DNA of 10,743 nucleotides from JAGTRP01 sp035655235 (GCA_035655235.1 DASRUX010000152.1:1-10743), one strand, 5' to 3'. Counted from the first letter of the stretch, positions 1 through 7,885 are shown. Translations and numbers: made by a program. Notes: generated by a model from the sequence alone, not told the origin.

Positions 1-1
1 G

Positions 2-1459
2 GTGGACATGCAGGGCGCCCTGACCAAGCGCCTCGACTCCACCTCCGCCGACCTGCGCACCCTGCTTCGGGACAAGAACATCCGCCACGCCGGCATCAAC
101 CGGGAAGGTGACCGGGTGGTGGTCAAGTTCCGGGAAGCCGATGTCCGGGACAAGGCCCGCTCCGCCATTGCCGACGGCCAGCCCGACCTGGTCCTGGCCG
201 ATGCCGGCCAAGGCGAGGACCTGCGCCTGGTGGCGACCATGAAGCCGGAAGCCCAGAAGCGCCTCCAGGAATTTGCGCTGAAGCAGAACATCACCACCCT
301 GCATAACCGGATCAACGAACTGGGCGTCGCCGAGCCGGTGATCCAGCAACAGGGCCTAGACCGCATCGTGGTCCAGCTCCCCGGCGTGCAGGATACCGCC
401 AAGGCCAAGGACATCCTGGGCCGCACCGCCACCCTGGAAATCCGCATGGTGGACGACGACCCCGGCGCCCTGCAGGCCGCCCTGGCCGGCAACGTGCCCT
501 TCGGCGACGAGCTCTACACCGAGCGTACAGGCAGAGATGAGAGGGAGCGCAAGCTGTTGGTCAAGAAGCAGGTAGTGCTGACCGGCGACCGCCTCACCGA
601 CGCCCAGCCGGGCTTCGACGGCCAGACCCACCAACCGGCGGTGCACCTCACCCTGGATGCCGCCGGCGCCCGCATCTTCAAGGACATCACCCGGGAGAAC
701 ATCAATAAGCGCATGGCCATCCTGCTCATCGAGAAGGGCAAGGGTGAAGTGGTGACGGCGCCGGAAATCAAGACCGAAATCGGTGGCGGCCGGGTGCAGA
801 TTTCCGGCCATATGAGCACCATGGAAGCCAACGAAACCGCCCTGCTGCTGCGGGCCGGGTCGCTTGCCGCCCCCATGGAGATCATCGAGGAACGGACCAT
901 CGGCCCCACCCTAGGCGCCGAAAACATCAAGAAGGGCTTCCACTCCACCCTGTGGGGCTTCGCCGCCATCGCCATCTTCATGATCATCTACTACCAGATG
1001 TTCGGCATGATTTCGGTGCTGGCCCTGGCCTCCAACCTGCTGTTCCTGATGGCGATCCTGTCGCTGCTCCAGGCGACCCTGACCCTGCCCGGCATCGCGG
1101 CCATCGCGCTGACCCTGGGTATGGCCATCGACGCCAACGTGCTCATCAACGAGCGGGTGCGGGAGGAACTGCGCAACGGGGTACCGCCCCAGGCGGCCAT
1201 CGCCGCCGGCTACGAGCGAGCCTTCGACACCATCCTGGACTCCAACGTCACCACCCTCATCGCCGGCCTGGCCCTGCTGATCTTCGGCTCCGGCCCGGTG
1301 CGGGGCTTCGCGGTGGTCCACTGTCTGGGCATCCTCACCTCCATCTTCTCGGCGGTGGTGGTTTCCCGCGCCCTGGTGAACCTCATCTACGGCAGCAAGA
1401 AAAAGCTCGCCAAGGTCGCCATCGGCCAGGTCTGGAAGCCGGGCCTGGCGACCAAATAA
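2..1459 (+). CDS. secD: Protein translocase subunit SecD, 5' truncated by window edge
   Basis: SecD works with SecF in the inner membrane as the proton-driven accessory of SecYEG, helping to pull exported proteins through on the periplasmic side. The frame is already open at base 2 and runs to a TAA at 1457-1459, giving about 485 residues; full betaproteobacterial SecD is roughly 620, so the first membrane helix and the start of the periplasmic domain are outside the window. Visible landmarks are the second half of the large periplasmic region, the conserved stretch AAPMEIIEERTIGPTLG just before the C-terminal membrane bundle, and the hallmark GMAIDANVLINERVREE (about residues 373-389), whose Asp377 matches the conserved membrane aspartate of the SecD/RND family. 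secF follows after 12 bases, so the two are surely co-transcribed. Residues about 176-187 use AGA, AGG and TTG codons unusual for the gene, in a loop that varies in the family. Identification is very secure. Confidence 0.97.
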   Translation: MDMQGALTKRLDSTSADLRTLLRDKNIRHAGINREGDRVVVKFREADVRDKARSAIADGQPDLVLADAGQGEDLRLVATMKPEAQKRLQEFALKQNITTLHNRINELGVAEPVIQQQGLDRIVVQLPGVQDTAKAKDILGRTATLEIRMVDDDPGALQAALAGNVPFGDELYTERTGRDERERKLLVKKQVVLTGDRLTDAQPGFDGQTHQPAVHLTLDAAGARIFKDITRENINKRMAILLIEKGKGEVVTAPEIKTEIGGGRVQISGHMSTMEANETALLLRAGSLAAPMEIIEERTIGPTLGAENIKKGFHSTLWGFAAIAIFMIIYYQMFGMISVLALASNLLFLMAILSLLQATLTLPGIAAIALTLGMAIDANVLINERVREELRNGVPPQAAIAAGYERAFDTILDSNVTTLIAGLALLIFGSGPVRGFAVVHCLGILTSIFSAVVVSRALVNLIYGSKKKLAKVAIGQVWKPGLATK

Positions 1460-1471
1460 GGGTTACGAATC

Positions 1472-2416
1472 ATGGAATTCTTCCGTATCCACCGTGATAT
1501 TCCCTTCATGCGCCATGCGCTGAAGTTCAATATCATCTCCCTCATCACCTTCCTGCTGGCGGTGTTCTTCCTGGTCTTCAATGGCCTGCACCTGTCGGTG
1601 GAATTCACCGGCGGCACCCTGATCGAGGTCCACTACCAGCAGGCCGCCGACCTGGAGAAAGTCCGCAACGCCCTGGGCAAGGCGGGCTTTTCCGATTACT
1701 CGGTGCAGAACTTCGGTTCCTCCCAGGACGTGCTGATCCGCCTGCCCCTGAAGGCCGATCAGAAGACCGACCAGATTGGCGACTCGGTGATGAATGCCCT
1801 GGCCGCCGATGCCCCCGGCGGCGCCAAGCAGCGGGTCGAATTCGTCGGTCCCCAGGTCGGCAAGGAACTGGCCGAAAACGGCGCCATGGCGCTGCTCCTG
1901 GTCATCGTCGGCATCGTGGTCTACCTGGCCATCCGCTTCGAATGGCGCTTCGCCGTCTCGGCCATCATCGCCAACCTCCACGACGTGGTAATCATCCTGG
2001 GCTTCTTCGCCTTCTTCCAGTGGGAATTCTCCCTCTCGGTGCTGGCGGCGGTCCTGGCGGTGCTGGGCTACTCGGTAAACGAATCGGTGGTGGTCTTCGA
2101 CCGGGTTCGGGAAACTTTCAAGAAGGTGCGCGGCCTCTCCACCCCCGAGGTGCTGGACCACGCCATCACCGGCACCATCAGCCGGACGATCATCACCCAC
2201 GGCTGTACCCAGCTGATGGTGCTGTCCATGCTGGTCTTCGGCGGCGAAACCCTGCACTACTTCGCCCTGGCGCTCACCATCGGCATCTGTTTCGGCATCT
2301 ACTCCTCTGTCCTGGTGGCCAGCCCGCTGGTCATGTGGCTGGGCGTGTCCCGGGAGCAGTTCATCAAGCAGAAAAAGGTCGTCGAAGGCGCCAACGAAGA
2401 GGGAGCAGTGGTATGA
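1472..2416 (+). CDS. secF: Protein translocase subunit SecF
   Basis: SecF is the partner of SecD in the inner-membrane SecDF complex. The 314-residue product has the usual length. It shows the first membrane helix (about residues 12-33), followed by the family signature VEFTGGTLIEV at the start of the periplasmic domain, then a five-helix C-terminal bundle with GYSVNESVVVFDRVRE (from residue 199), the counterpart of the SecD aspartate-containing helix. ATG 1472 lies 12 bases after the secD stop; the TAAGGG around that stop can serve as a modest ribosome binding site, and the N-terminus MEFFRIHRDIPFM is typical of betaproteobacterial SecF. The stop codon overlaps the ATG of the next gene (ATGA), which implies translational coupling to a cytochrome b561-like protein. 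Confidence 0.97.
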   Translation: MEFFRIHRDIPFMRHALKFNIISLITFLLAVFFLVFNGLHLSVEFTGGTLIEVHYQQAADLEKVRNALGKAGFSDYSVQNFGSSQDVLIRLPLKADQKTDQIGDSVMNALAADAPGGAKQRVEFVGPQVGKELAENGAMALLLVIVGIVVYLAIRFEWRFAVSAIIANLHDVVIILGFFAFFQWEFSLSVLAAVLAVLGYSVNESVVVFDRVRETFKKVRGLSTPEVLDHAITGTISRTIITHGCTQLMVLSMLVFGGETLHYFALALTIGICFGIYSSVLVASPLVMWLGVSREQFIKQKKVVEGANEEGAVV

Positions 2417-3117
2417 CGACGACGGCGGCCGGCAAGATCATCCGGGTCTGGGACCTCCCGACCCGTCTCTTCCACTGGCTGCTGGCGGCTTCCATCGCCG
2501 CCGCCTGGCTCACCGGGGAGACCGGCGGCACCTGGCTCATCTGGCACGGCCGCCTCGGTTTCCTCATCGTCGGCCTGGTGGCTTTCCGGCTGGTGTGGGG
2601 CTTCGTCGGCTCCACCTACGCCCGCTTCACCGCCTTCTTCCCGACCCCCGCCAAGATCAAGGCCTACCTGGCCGGCGCCTGGAACGGCATCGGCCACAAT
2701 CCCCTGGGCGCCCTGTCGGTCTTCGGGCTGCTGGCCCTGGTCGTTTTCCAGATCGCCACCGGCCTGTGCGCCTACAACGACGACATCGGCTTCGAAGGCC
2801 CCTTCCATCCCCTGGTGGGCGCCGCCGCGGGCAAGACCGCCACCTGGCTGCACCACAAGGCCTTCAAGGTCCTGATGATCCTGGCGGGGCTGCACGTTGC
2901 CGCCATCGCCTTCTACGCCCGGGTGAAGAAGGACAACCTCCTGGTTCCCATGCTCACCGGCGACAAGGCCGTGGTCCAGGGCGAATCTGCCCGGGGCGGC
3001 GGCACTGCCGCCTTCCTGGTGGCCCTGGTTATTGCCCTGGCTGTGGTCTACGGCGCTTCCGGCGCCTGGATCGCCCAACCGCCGCCTCCGCCGCCGGCCG
3101 CCGCTCCCGCCTGGTAA
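2413..3117 (+). CDS. Cytochrome b561-type di-heme membrane protein
   Basis: A predicted inner-membrane electron carrier of the bacterial cytochrome b561 / Ni-hydrogenase cytochrome b family, which usually passes electrons between quinones and a periplasmic c-type cytochrome or a respiratory enzyme. The 234 residues contain about four family helices with the expected histidines: H21 in RVWDLPTRLFHW, H45 in WHGRLGF, H147/H148 and H161 in the HHKAF...LAGLH segment. These are the likely ligands of two b hemes. A fifth hydrophobic segment (about 199-221) is followed by a proline/alanine-rich tail ending PPPPPPAAAPAW. ATG 2413 is chosen because it overlaps the secF stop and the N-terminus begins directly before the conserved motif; the frame is open much further upstream only as a shadow of secF. 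The natural redox partner is not in the same operon; cytochrome c' or the small cytochrome c elsewhere in the window are possible but unproven partners. Confidence 0.9.
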   Translation: MTTTAAGKIIRVWDLPTRLFHWLLAASIAAAWLTGETGGTWLIWHGRLGFLIVGLVAFRLVWGFVGSTYARFTAFFPTPAKIKAYLAGAWNGIGHNPLGALSVFGLLALVVFQIATGLCAYNDDIGFEGPFHPLVGAAAGKTATWLHHKAFKVLMILAGLHVAAIAFYARVKKDNLLVPMLTGDKAVVQGESARGGGTAAFLVALVIALAVVYGASGAWIAQPPPPPPAAAPAW

Positions 3118-3124
3118 GGCAACC

Positions 3125-3154
3125 CCCGGGGCGTCAGGAAACGGCGCCCCCGGG
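3125..3154. terminator. GC-rich hairpin between convergent genes, possible bidirectional terminator
   Basis: CCCGGGGCG (3125-3133) can pair with CGCCCCCGGG (3145-3154) with a single bulged C and an 11-base loop. It sits just after the cytochrome b561 stop and over the last codons and stop of the convergent sensor kinase. There is no good T run on either side, so termination is likely inefficient or the structure simply stabilises the 3' ends. Confidence 0.4.
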
Positions 3155-4525
3155 AACCAGCTCCAGGCCAGAGAAGACCAGGGCAATCCGCAACCCCCGC
3201 TTCTCGGCATCCTCGACGGCAATGCGGGCGCCATGGAGCTCTGCGATTTCCCTGACGATGGACAGCCCGAGGCCGCAACCTTCGCCGGCCGTCCCCGGCA
3301 GGCGGTAGAAGCGCTCGAAGACCCGCTCCCGCTCGGCGGCCGGAATGCCCGGGCCGTCATCCTCCACCTCCAGCCGCGGCCCGTCCTCCCCCATCCGGCT
3401 ACGCACTGTCACCACGCCGCCCGCCGGGGTGTAGCGCAGGGCGTTGTCGATGAGGTTGCCCAGGGCTTCCCGCAGCATCCAGGCAATGCCCGAAACCGAG
3501 GCCGGCTCGATGTCGAAGCCCAGGTCGATGCCCTTGCAGATGGCCCGGTCGAGAAAGGTGGACGCCGACTGCTCGGCCAGGGCATGGAGGGGCACCGCCT
3601 CGAAGGGCTGATTGGCGGTGGCACTGGGCTCGGCCCGGGCATAGCTGAGCAGTTGGGTGACCAGGTGGGCCATACGGGCGATGGCGTCCTGGATGTGGGC
3701 CAGGCGCTCGGAATCCTCCCGGAAGCGCCCCTCCTCGATACCCAGGTCGATGTGGGTCTGCAGGCCCGCCAGGGGCGTGCGCAGCTGGTGGGCTGCATCG
3801 GCCAGGAAGCGCTGCTGGGCGGCGGAAGCCTCCCGGAGCAGGTCGAAGAGTTGGTTCAGCCGGGACAGCATGGGCTGGATTTCCCGGGGCGCGGTGCCGA
3901 CCTCGATCTCCCGCAGGTCCCGGGGTGAGCGGGCGGCAATCTGCTCCTCGATCTTCACCAGGGGTTTCAGGCCCCGCCGCACCCCGAAATACACCACCAG
4001 GAAAATGGAAGCGATGAGCCCCAGGTTGGGCAGCACCATGGCGGTCAGGATATGGCGGCTGGCCCGGTCCCGCTTGGCGGTGGTTTCGGCCACGGTGATG
4101 AGCACCTCGCCTCCCGGCGTCTCGATGCGGTGGGCGGCGGAGCGGATGTTCTCGCCCTTGAAGCGACTGTCGTCGAACAGGAATTGCTTCCCGGCCGGAT
4201 GGCGCCCGGCGGGCAGTTCCACGTCCCCGGCCAGGAGCTTGCCCTCCCGGTCGCGGACGGAAAAATAGACCTTGTCGGCGGCATCCCGGCGGAGCATGGC
4301 CTCCGCCTCGGAAGACAGTTCGAAATCGGGATGGCTGCCGCCCCCCTGGATGTGGGCGGCGATGTCCAGGGCGGCATCGGTCAGGGACTGGTCGTAGGCC
4401 CGGTCGGCGGTCTCCTTCGCCAGCCGGTAGTCGAGCACCACATTGAGGACGAAGACCAGACTCATGGGCACCAGGATGGCGAGGAGCAGCCGCTGGTGCA
4501 GCCCCAGATGGGCGGGCAGATGCAT
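3134..4525 (-). CDS. Sensor histidine kinase, TctE/QseC-like
   Basis: Membrane sensor kinase of a two-component system, 463 residues. It has an N-terminal helix (about 13-31), a periplasmic sensor region (about 35-158) that starts like the 'two-component sensor kinase N-terminal' domain of TctE-type proteins (TADRAYDQSLTDAALDIAAHI region), and a second helix (about 160-182). The cytoplasmic part carries the H-box with phospho-accepting His246 (AAHQLRTPL), N-box NLIDNA (357-362), G1 box DDGPGIP (389-395), F-box FERFYR (403-408) and G2 box GCGLGLSIV (416-424). All catalytic boxes are intact. ATG 4525 is used rather than the longer open frame because it lies one base after the regulator stop, with GAGG about 9 bases upstream inside the regulator gene. 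TctE itself responds to tricarboxylates, but nothing here identifies the signal; the neighbouring NapC and cytochrome genes suggest a redox or electron-acceptor cue (inference). Confidence 0.93.
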   Translation of the reverse strand: MHLPAHLGLHQRLLLAILVPMSLVFVLNVVLDYRLAKETADRAYDQSLTDAALDIAAHIQGGGSHPDFELSSEAEAMLRRDAADKVYFSVRDREGKLLAGDVELPAGRHPAGKQFLFDDSRFKGENIRSAAHRIETPGGEVLITVAETTAKRDRASRHILTAMVLPNLGLIASIFLVVYFGVRRGLKPLVKIEEQIAARSPRDLREIEVGTAPREIQPMLSRLNQLFDLLREASAAQQRFLADAAHQLRTPLAGLQTHIDLGIEEGRFREDSERLAHIQDAIARMAHLVTQLLSYARAEPSATANQPFEAVPLHALAEQSASTFLDRAICKGIDLGFDIEPASVSGIAWMLREALGNLIDNALRYTPAGGVVTVRSRMGEDGPRLEVEDDGPGIPAAERERVFERFYRLPGTAGEGCGLGLSIVREIAELHGARIAVEDAEKRGLRIALVFSGLELVPGGAVS

Positions 4526-4526
4526 G

Positions 4527-5198
<672 letters not shown>

Positions 5199-5213
5199 CG
5201 CCGGCCCTCCCGC

Positions 5214-5804
5214 CTACTGGGCCGCCACCACGTCGGACGGCTCGACGCCGCCCGCCGGCTCCTTGTGGGCGATGCCGAAGTGGCAGTCGATGCAGGTCTT
5301 GCCATCCACGCCGATCTTCTCGTGCTGCTTGCGGGCGGTACGTCCCTGCTTTTCCGGGTCCATGGCCGCGGTGTCGTGGCAATGGCGGCATTCCCGGGAG
5401 TCGGTTTCCTTCATCCGCACCCAGACGCGCTTGGCCAGCTCCAGGCGGCGTTCCTCGAATTTCTGGGGGGTGTCGATGGTGCCCATGAAGTGGTGGAAAA
5501 CGTCGTTGGCAGCCTTCACCTTGCGCACCATCGTATCGGCGAATTCGTGGGGTACGTGGCAGTCGGAGCACACCGCCTTGACGCCAGTGCGGTTGCGGGC
5601 GTGGATGGTGTGGCTGTATTCCTCGAAATTGTTGTCCTTCATCTCGTGGCAGGAGATGCAGAACTCGATGGTGTTGGTGTGGTCCAGGGTCACCTTGCCG
5701 CCGGCGAACAACAGCCCGCCCACCAACATGAGGGCCAGAGCCTCGACCTCCAGCACCTTGGCCCAGGCACGCTGGCGGCGAAAGCGGTTCCACAATGACT
5801 TCAT
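5214..5804 (-). CDS. NapC/NirT-family tetraheme cytochrome c, membrane quinol dehydrogenase
   Basis: A 196-residue inner-membrane-anchored cytochrome that takes electrons from quinol and delivers them to periplasmic or outer-membrane partners. A basic N-terminus (FRRQRAWAK) precedes one membrane helix (about 18-36). The periplasmic domain contains four heme motifs: CISCH (49-53, followed by Met55 as in the family's first heme), CSDCH (79-83), CRHCH (139-143) and CIDCH (171-175). Between them are family blocks EEYSHTIHARNRTGVKA, GTIDTPQKFEERRLELAK and a terminal GIAH. ATG 5804 sits 5 bases after a perfect AGGAGG (5815-5810); the upstream in-frame GTG is too close to it. There is no napA, napB, nirS or nrf gene in the window, so a nitrate-reductase role is not supported locally. 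With the divergent cytochrome genes a CymA-like hub role is possible. It leads an operon with a two-component system. Confidence 0.93.
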   Translation of the reverse strand: MKSLWNRFRRQRAWAKVLEVEALALMLVGGLLFAGGKVTLDHTNTIEFCISCHEMKDNNFEEYSHTIHARNRTGVKAVCSDCHVPHEFADTMVRKVKAANDVFHHFMGTIDTPQKFEERRLELAKRVWVRMKETDSRECRHCHDTAAMDPEKQGRTARKQHEKIGVDGKTCIDCHFGIAHKEPAGGVEPSDVVAAQ

Positions 5805-5840
5805 CACGACCTCCTGATTTATCTGAGGGCTGATGATGAC

Positions 5841-5857
5841 TTCGGCAAGCTTGCGAA
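5841..5857. promoter_or_regulatory. Palindrome in napC/cytochrome-barrel divergent region
   Basis: GCAAGCTTGC (5845-5854) is a perfect 10-bp palindrome; allowing one extra G on the left arm it extends to TTCG...CGAA. It lies between the divergent starts at 5804 and 5966, a plausible operator for a dimeric regulator. Confidence 0.4.
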
Positions 5858-5879
5858 GCCCTGACGATATCCCTATGAA
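5851..5879 (+). promoter_or_regulatory. Possible sigma70-type promoter of the cytochrome-barrel gene
   Basis: TTGCGA (5851-5856), 17 bases, TATGAA (5874-5879), four of six matches to each consensus hexamer. It would start transcription near 5886 and give a leader of about 80 bases before ATG 5966. Weak, and it overlaps both palindromes described here. Confidence 0.3.
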
Positions 5880-5898
5880 GAATAGGGGCAGCGTCAGG
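5860..5898. promoter_or_regulatory. 39-bp symmetric interrupted inverted repeat between divergent operons
   Basis: CCTGACG (5860-5866) and CGTCAGG (5892-5898) are perfect complements, and inside them CCCTAT (5871-5876) and ATAGGG (5882-5887) are also perfect complements, separated by 4-base unpaired segments on each side and a 5-base centre. Either an operator with two dyads or a leader hairpin in a transcript from the promoter proposed just upstream. No T run follows that would make it a good terminator. Confidence 0.5.
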
Positions 5899-5965
5899 AT
5901 TTCTTCAGCTTGGCCTCGCTACAGTCCGGCCCAACCATGAATCCATCATCGGAAAGGCAAAACAA

Positions 5966-7348
5966 ATGAGTAGTCACCCCACCGTGAGAAAAACCAGAAC
6001 AGCATGGCTGGGAGCCGTGCTGTCCCTGGCCTCCGCCCTGGCCCTCCTGGCCCCCTCCGCCCAGGCCGTCCCTAGCTACGCCCGCCAGACCGGCGCCGAC
6101 TGCGCCGCCTGCCACGTCGGCGGCTTCGGCCCCCAGCTGACCCCCTACGGCATCAATTTCAAGCTGGGCGGCTACACCGACAGCGACGGCCAGGGCGGCA
6201 AGGTGCCCCTGTCGGCCATGATGGTCGCCAACTGGACCCGGACGGCCAAGGACAACCCGACTCCCGATCCCGCCCTCCACGGCAACCCCAACAACAACGG
6301 CGGCCTGCAGGAAGCCTCGGTCTTCCTGGCCGGGCGCCTGACCGACAACATCGGCACCTTCGTCCAATCCACCTACGCCGGCTTCGAACGCAAATCCAGC
6401 CTGGACCAGATGGATATCCGCTACGCCCGCACCCTCAAATTGGGCGACAAGGAAGGCGTGGTGGGCCTGTCCCTCAACAACAACCCGACCCTGACCGACC
6501 CGTTCAACACCCTGGGCCAGTGGCGCTTCCCCTACACTGCTTCGGATTTCGGCTTCGGCTTCGGCCCGTCGCCCATCGTGGAAAGCCTGGGCGGCAGTGT
6601 GGCCGGGGTGAATGCCTACACCCTCTGGGACAAGAACTTCTACGCCGAACTGGGCGCCTACGGTTCCCTGTCCCGCACCGGCGTGAACATGGTGAATACC
6701 AGTCGCGTCGCCGCCGGTGGCATCGACCCCGGCCAGTTCAAGGGCCTGGCCACCTACTGGCGCCTTGCCTATTTCAAGGACATGAAGCGGGACAACTTCT
6801 CCGTGGGCCTGCTGGGCTTCAACGCCGGCGTGCAGAATCCCGACGACCCGGGCACCGCCGACCGCTACCGCGACCTGGGCATCGACGCCTCCTACCAGTT
6901 CCTGGGCAACCGCCAGCACATCTTCACCGTCAATGCCAGCTACATCCGTGAGCGGCAGAAGCTGAACTACACCTTCGGCACCGCCCTGGCCTCCAGCAAT
7001 CCCAAGGACACCCTGGACCAGGCCCGCATTGCCGCCTCCTACCACTATGCCCAGACCTGGGGCCTGACCGCCGGACTGTTCGACAGCCGGGGCAAGGCCG
7101 ATGCCGGGCTGTACGGTTCCTCCTACAACGGCCGCCCCAACACCTCGGGCTACATGCTCCAGGCCGACTGGACCCCCTGGGGCAAGGAATCCTCCTGGGG
7201 CGCCCCCTGGGCCAACGTCCGCCTGGGCGCCCAATACACCGGCTACAACCGCTACAACGGCGGCAGCCATTACCTGGACGACAGCGGCGCCGACCGCAAG
7301 GCCCGGGACAACAACACCCTGTCCTTCTTCGTCTGGACCGCCATCTAA
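5966..7348 (+). CDS. Cyc2-like fused monoheme cytochrome c / outer-membrane beta-barrel
   Basis: A 460-residue exported protein. A signal peptide (about 1-34, ending SAQA) is followed by YARQTGADCAACH, with one heme motif at C46/C49/H50, and then by the segment GPQLTPYGINFKLGGYT. The remaining about 390 residues have no further heme motif and are rich in alternating polar/aromatic stretches ending in NNTLSFFVWTAI, as expected of a transmembrane beta-barrel. A short heme domain leading straight into a barrel is the architecture of Cyc2, the outer-membrane cytochrome-porin that lets iron oxidisers take electrons from outside the cell; broader homologues occur in many non-iron-oxidising proteobacteria, so the substrate cannot be read from this. 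ATG 5966 is preceded by GGAAAGG at a suitable distance. The next gene, a small cytochrome c, starts 11 bases after its stop. Export and heme attachment are well supported; barrel fold and Cyc2 kinship are moderately so. Confidence 0.8.
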   Translation: MSSHPTVRKTRTAWLGAVLSLASALALLAPSAQAVPSYARQTGADCAACHVGGFGPQLTPYGINFKLGGYTDSDGQGGKVPLSAMMVANWTRTAKDNPTPDPALHGNPNNNGGLQEASVFLAGRLTDNIGTFVQSTYAGFERKSSLDQMDIRYARTLKLGDKEGVVGLSLNNNPTLTDPFNTLGQWRFPYTASDFGFGFGPSPIVESLGGSVAGVNAYTLWDKNFYAELGAYGSLSRTGVNMVNTSRVAAGGIDPGQFKGLATYWRLAYFKDMKRDNFSVGLLGFNAGVQNPDDPGTADRYRDLGIDASYQFLGNRQHIFTVNASYIRERQKLNYTFGTALASSNPKDTLDQARIAASYHYAQTWGLTAGLFDSRGKADAGLYGSSYNGRPNTSGYMLQADWTPWGKESSWGAPWANVRLGAQYTGYNRYNGGSHYLDDSGADRKARDNNTLSFFVWTAI

Positions 7349-7359
7349 AGGAGCCCACC

Positions 7360-7743
7360 ATGATTTCCACCCAACGCCTGTTTAGCGGACTGCTCGTCGG
7401 TTGCCTCGTCGCCATCTCCGGCCACGCCCTGGCGGCCGGCGATGTGAAGAAGGGCGCCGATGTCTTCGCCGAGGAATGCGGTGACTGCCACAGCCCCAAG
7501 GAAGGCAAGGCCAAGAAGGGGCCGCCCCTGTTCGGGGTCAATAGCCGCAAGGCCGGTTCGGTCGCCGATTTCGCCTACTCGGATGCCATGAAGCAGAGCG
7601 GCATCACCTGGTCCGCCGACAAGATCGAGGCCTACATCACTGCCCCGCGCAAGGTGGTTCCGGGCGGCAAGATGAAGTACGACGGCCTGGCCGACGCCGC
7701 TGCCCGGGCCGACGTGCTCGCCTACCTGATGACCCTCAAGTAG
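7360..7743 (+). CDS. Small periplasmic class I cytochrome c
   Basis: A 127-residue single-heme electron shuttle. A signal peptide (about 1-25, ending HALA) precedes a mature protein of about 100 residues with heme motif CGDCH (40-44). The sixth ligand is probably Met105 in VPGGKMKYDGL, in the position usual for soluble class I cytochromes c (c2/c550/cytochrome c family, with the KAGS...FAYSDAMKQSGITW block and a final helix ADVLAYLMTLK). The start has an AAGGAG overlapping the stop of the preceding cytochrome-barrel gene, so the pair is translationally linked. A strong terminator hairpin follows 24 bases after the stop. It is a natural periplasmic carrier between the inner-membrane NapC-type protein and the outer-membrane barrel, although it could also feed a terminal oxidase or another reductase. 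Confidence 0.93.
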   Translation: MISTQRLFSGLLVGCLVAISGHALAAGDVKKGADVFAEECGDCHSPKEGKAKKGPPLFGVNSRKAGSVADFAYSDAMKQSGITWSADKIEAYITAPRKVVPGGKMKYDGLADAAARADVLAYLMTLK

Positions 7744-7767
7744 CCGCGACCGCGCCGCTGATGCCAT

Positions 7768-7802
7768 GGGGAGGCCGCTTTCCGCCAGGGAGCGGCCTCC
7801 CC
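7768..7802 (+). terminator. Strong terminator hairpin after the cytochrome pair
   Basis: GGGGAGGCCGCT (7768-7779) and AGCGGCCTCCCC (7791-7802) form a perfect 12-bp stem with an 11-base loop, 24 bases after the cytochrome c stop. The T run after it is short (TTCC), so it may need help from Rho, but the stem is unmistakable. Confidence 0.75.
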
Positions 7803-7857
7803 TTCCGAAGGCAGTCGATACTTGAGAAACGGGGGCAGTTTTTTCCCACCGCCATAC

Positions 7858-7885
7858 TTGAAATATCCACCGGGACGGCTATGTT
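7858..7885 (+). promoter_or_regulatory. Likely sigma70-type promoter of the acidic microprotein gene
   Basis: TTGAAA (7858-7863), 16 bases, TATGTT (7880-7885): five and four matches to the consensus hexamers. Transcription would start near 7892, about 70 bases before ATG 7961. The -35 lies within an ATACTTGA sequence (7854-7861) that also occurs at 7818-7825. Confidence 0.45.

Noticed and set aside
5214..5804. Assignment of the tetraheme gene as napC of a periplasmic nitrate reductase operon
   Set aside because: No napA, napB, napD or other nap gene is in the window and the gene leads an operon with a two-component system, so only the NapC/NirT family call is made.
5894..7270. A 458-codon open frame on the minus strand opposite the cytochrome-barrel gene
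   Set aside because: It is an antisense shadow created by GC-ending codons; the product is low-complexity Gly/Ala/Val/Gln, while the plus strand has a signal peptide, heme motif and ribosome binding site.
5966..7348. Calling the barrel protein an iron oxidase (Cyc2 proper)
   Set aside because: Cyc2-like architecture also occurs in organisms not known to oxidise iron; sequence alone does not fix the substrate or direction of electron flow.
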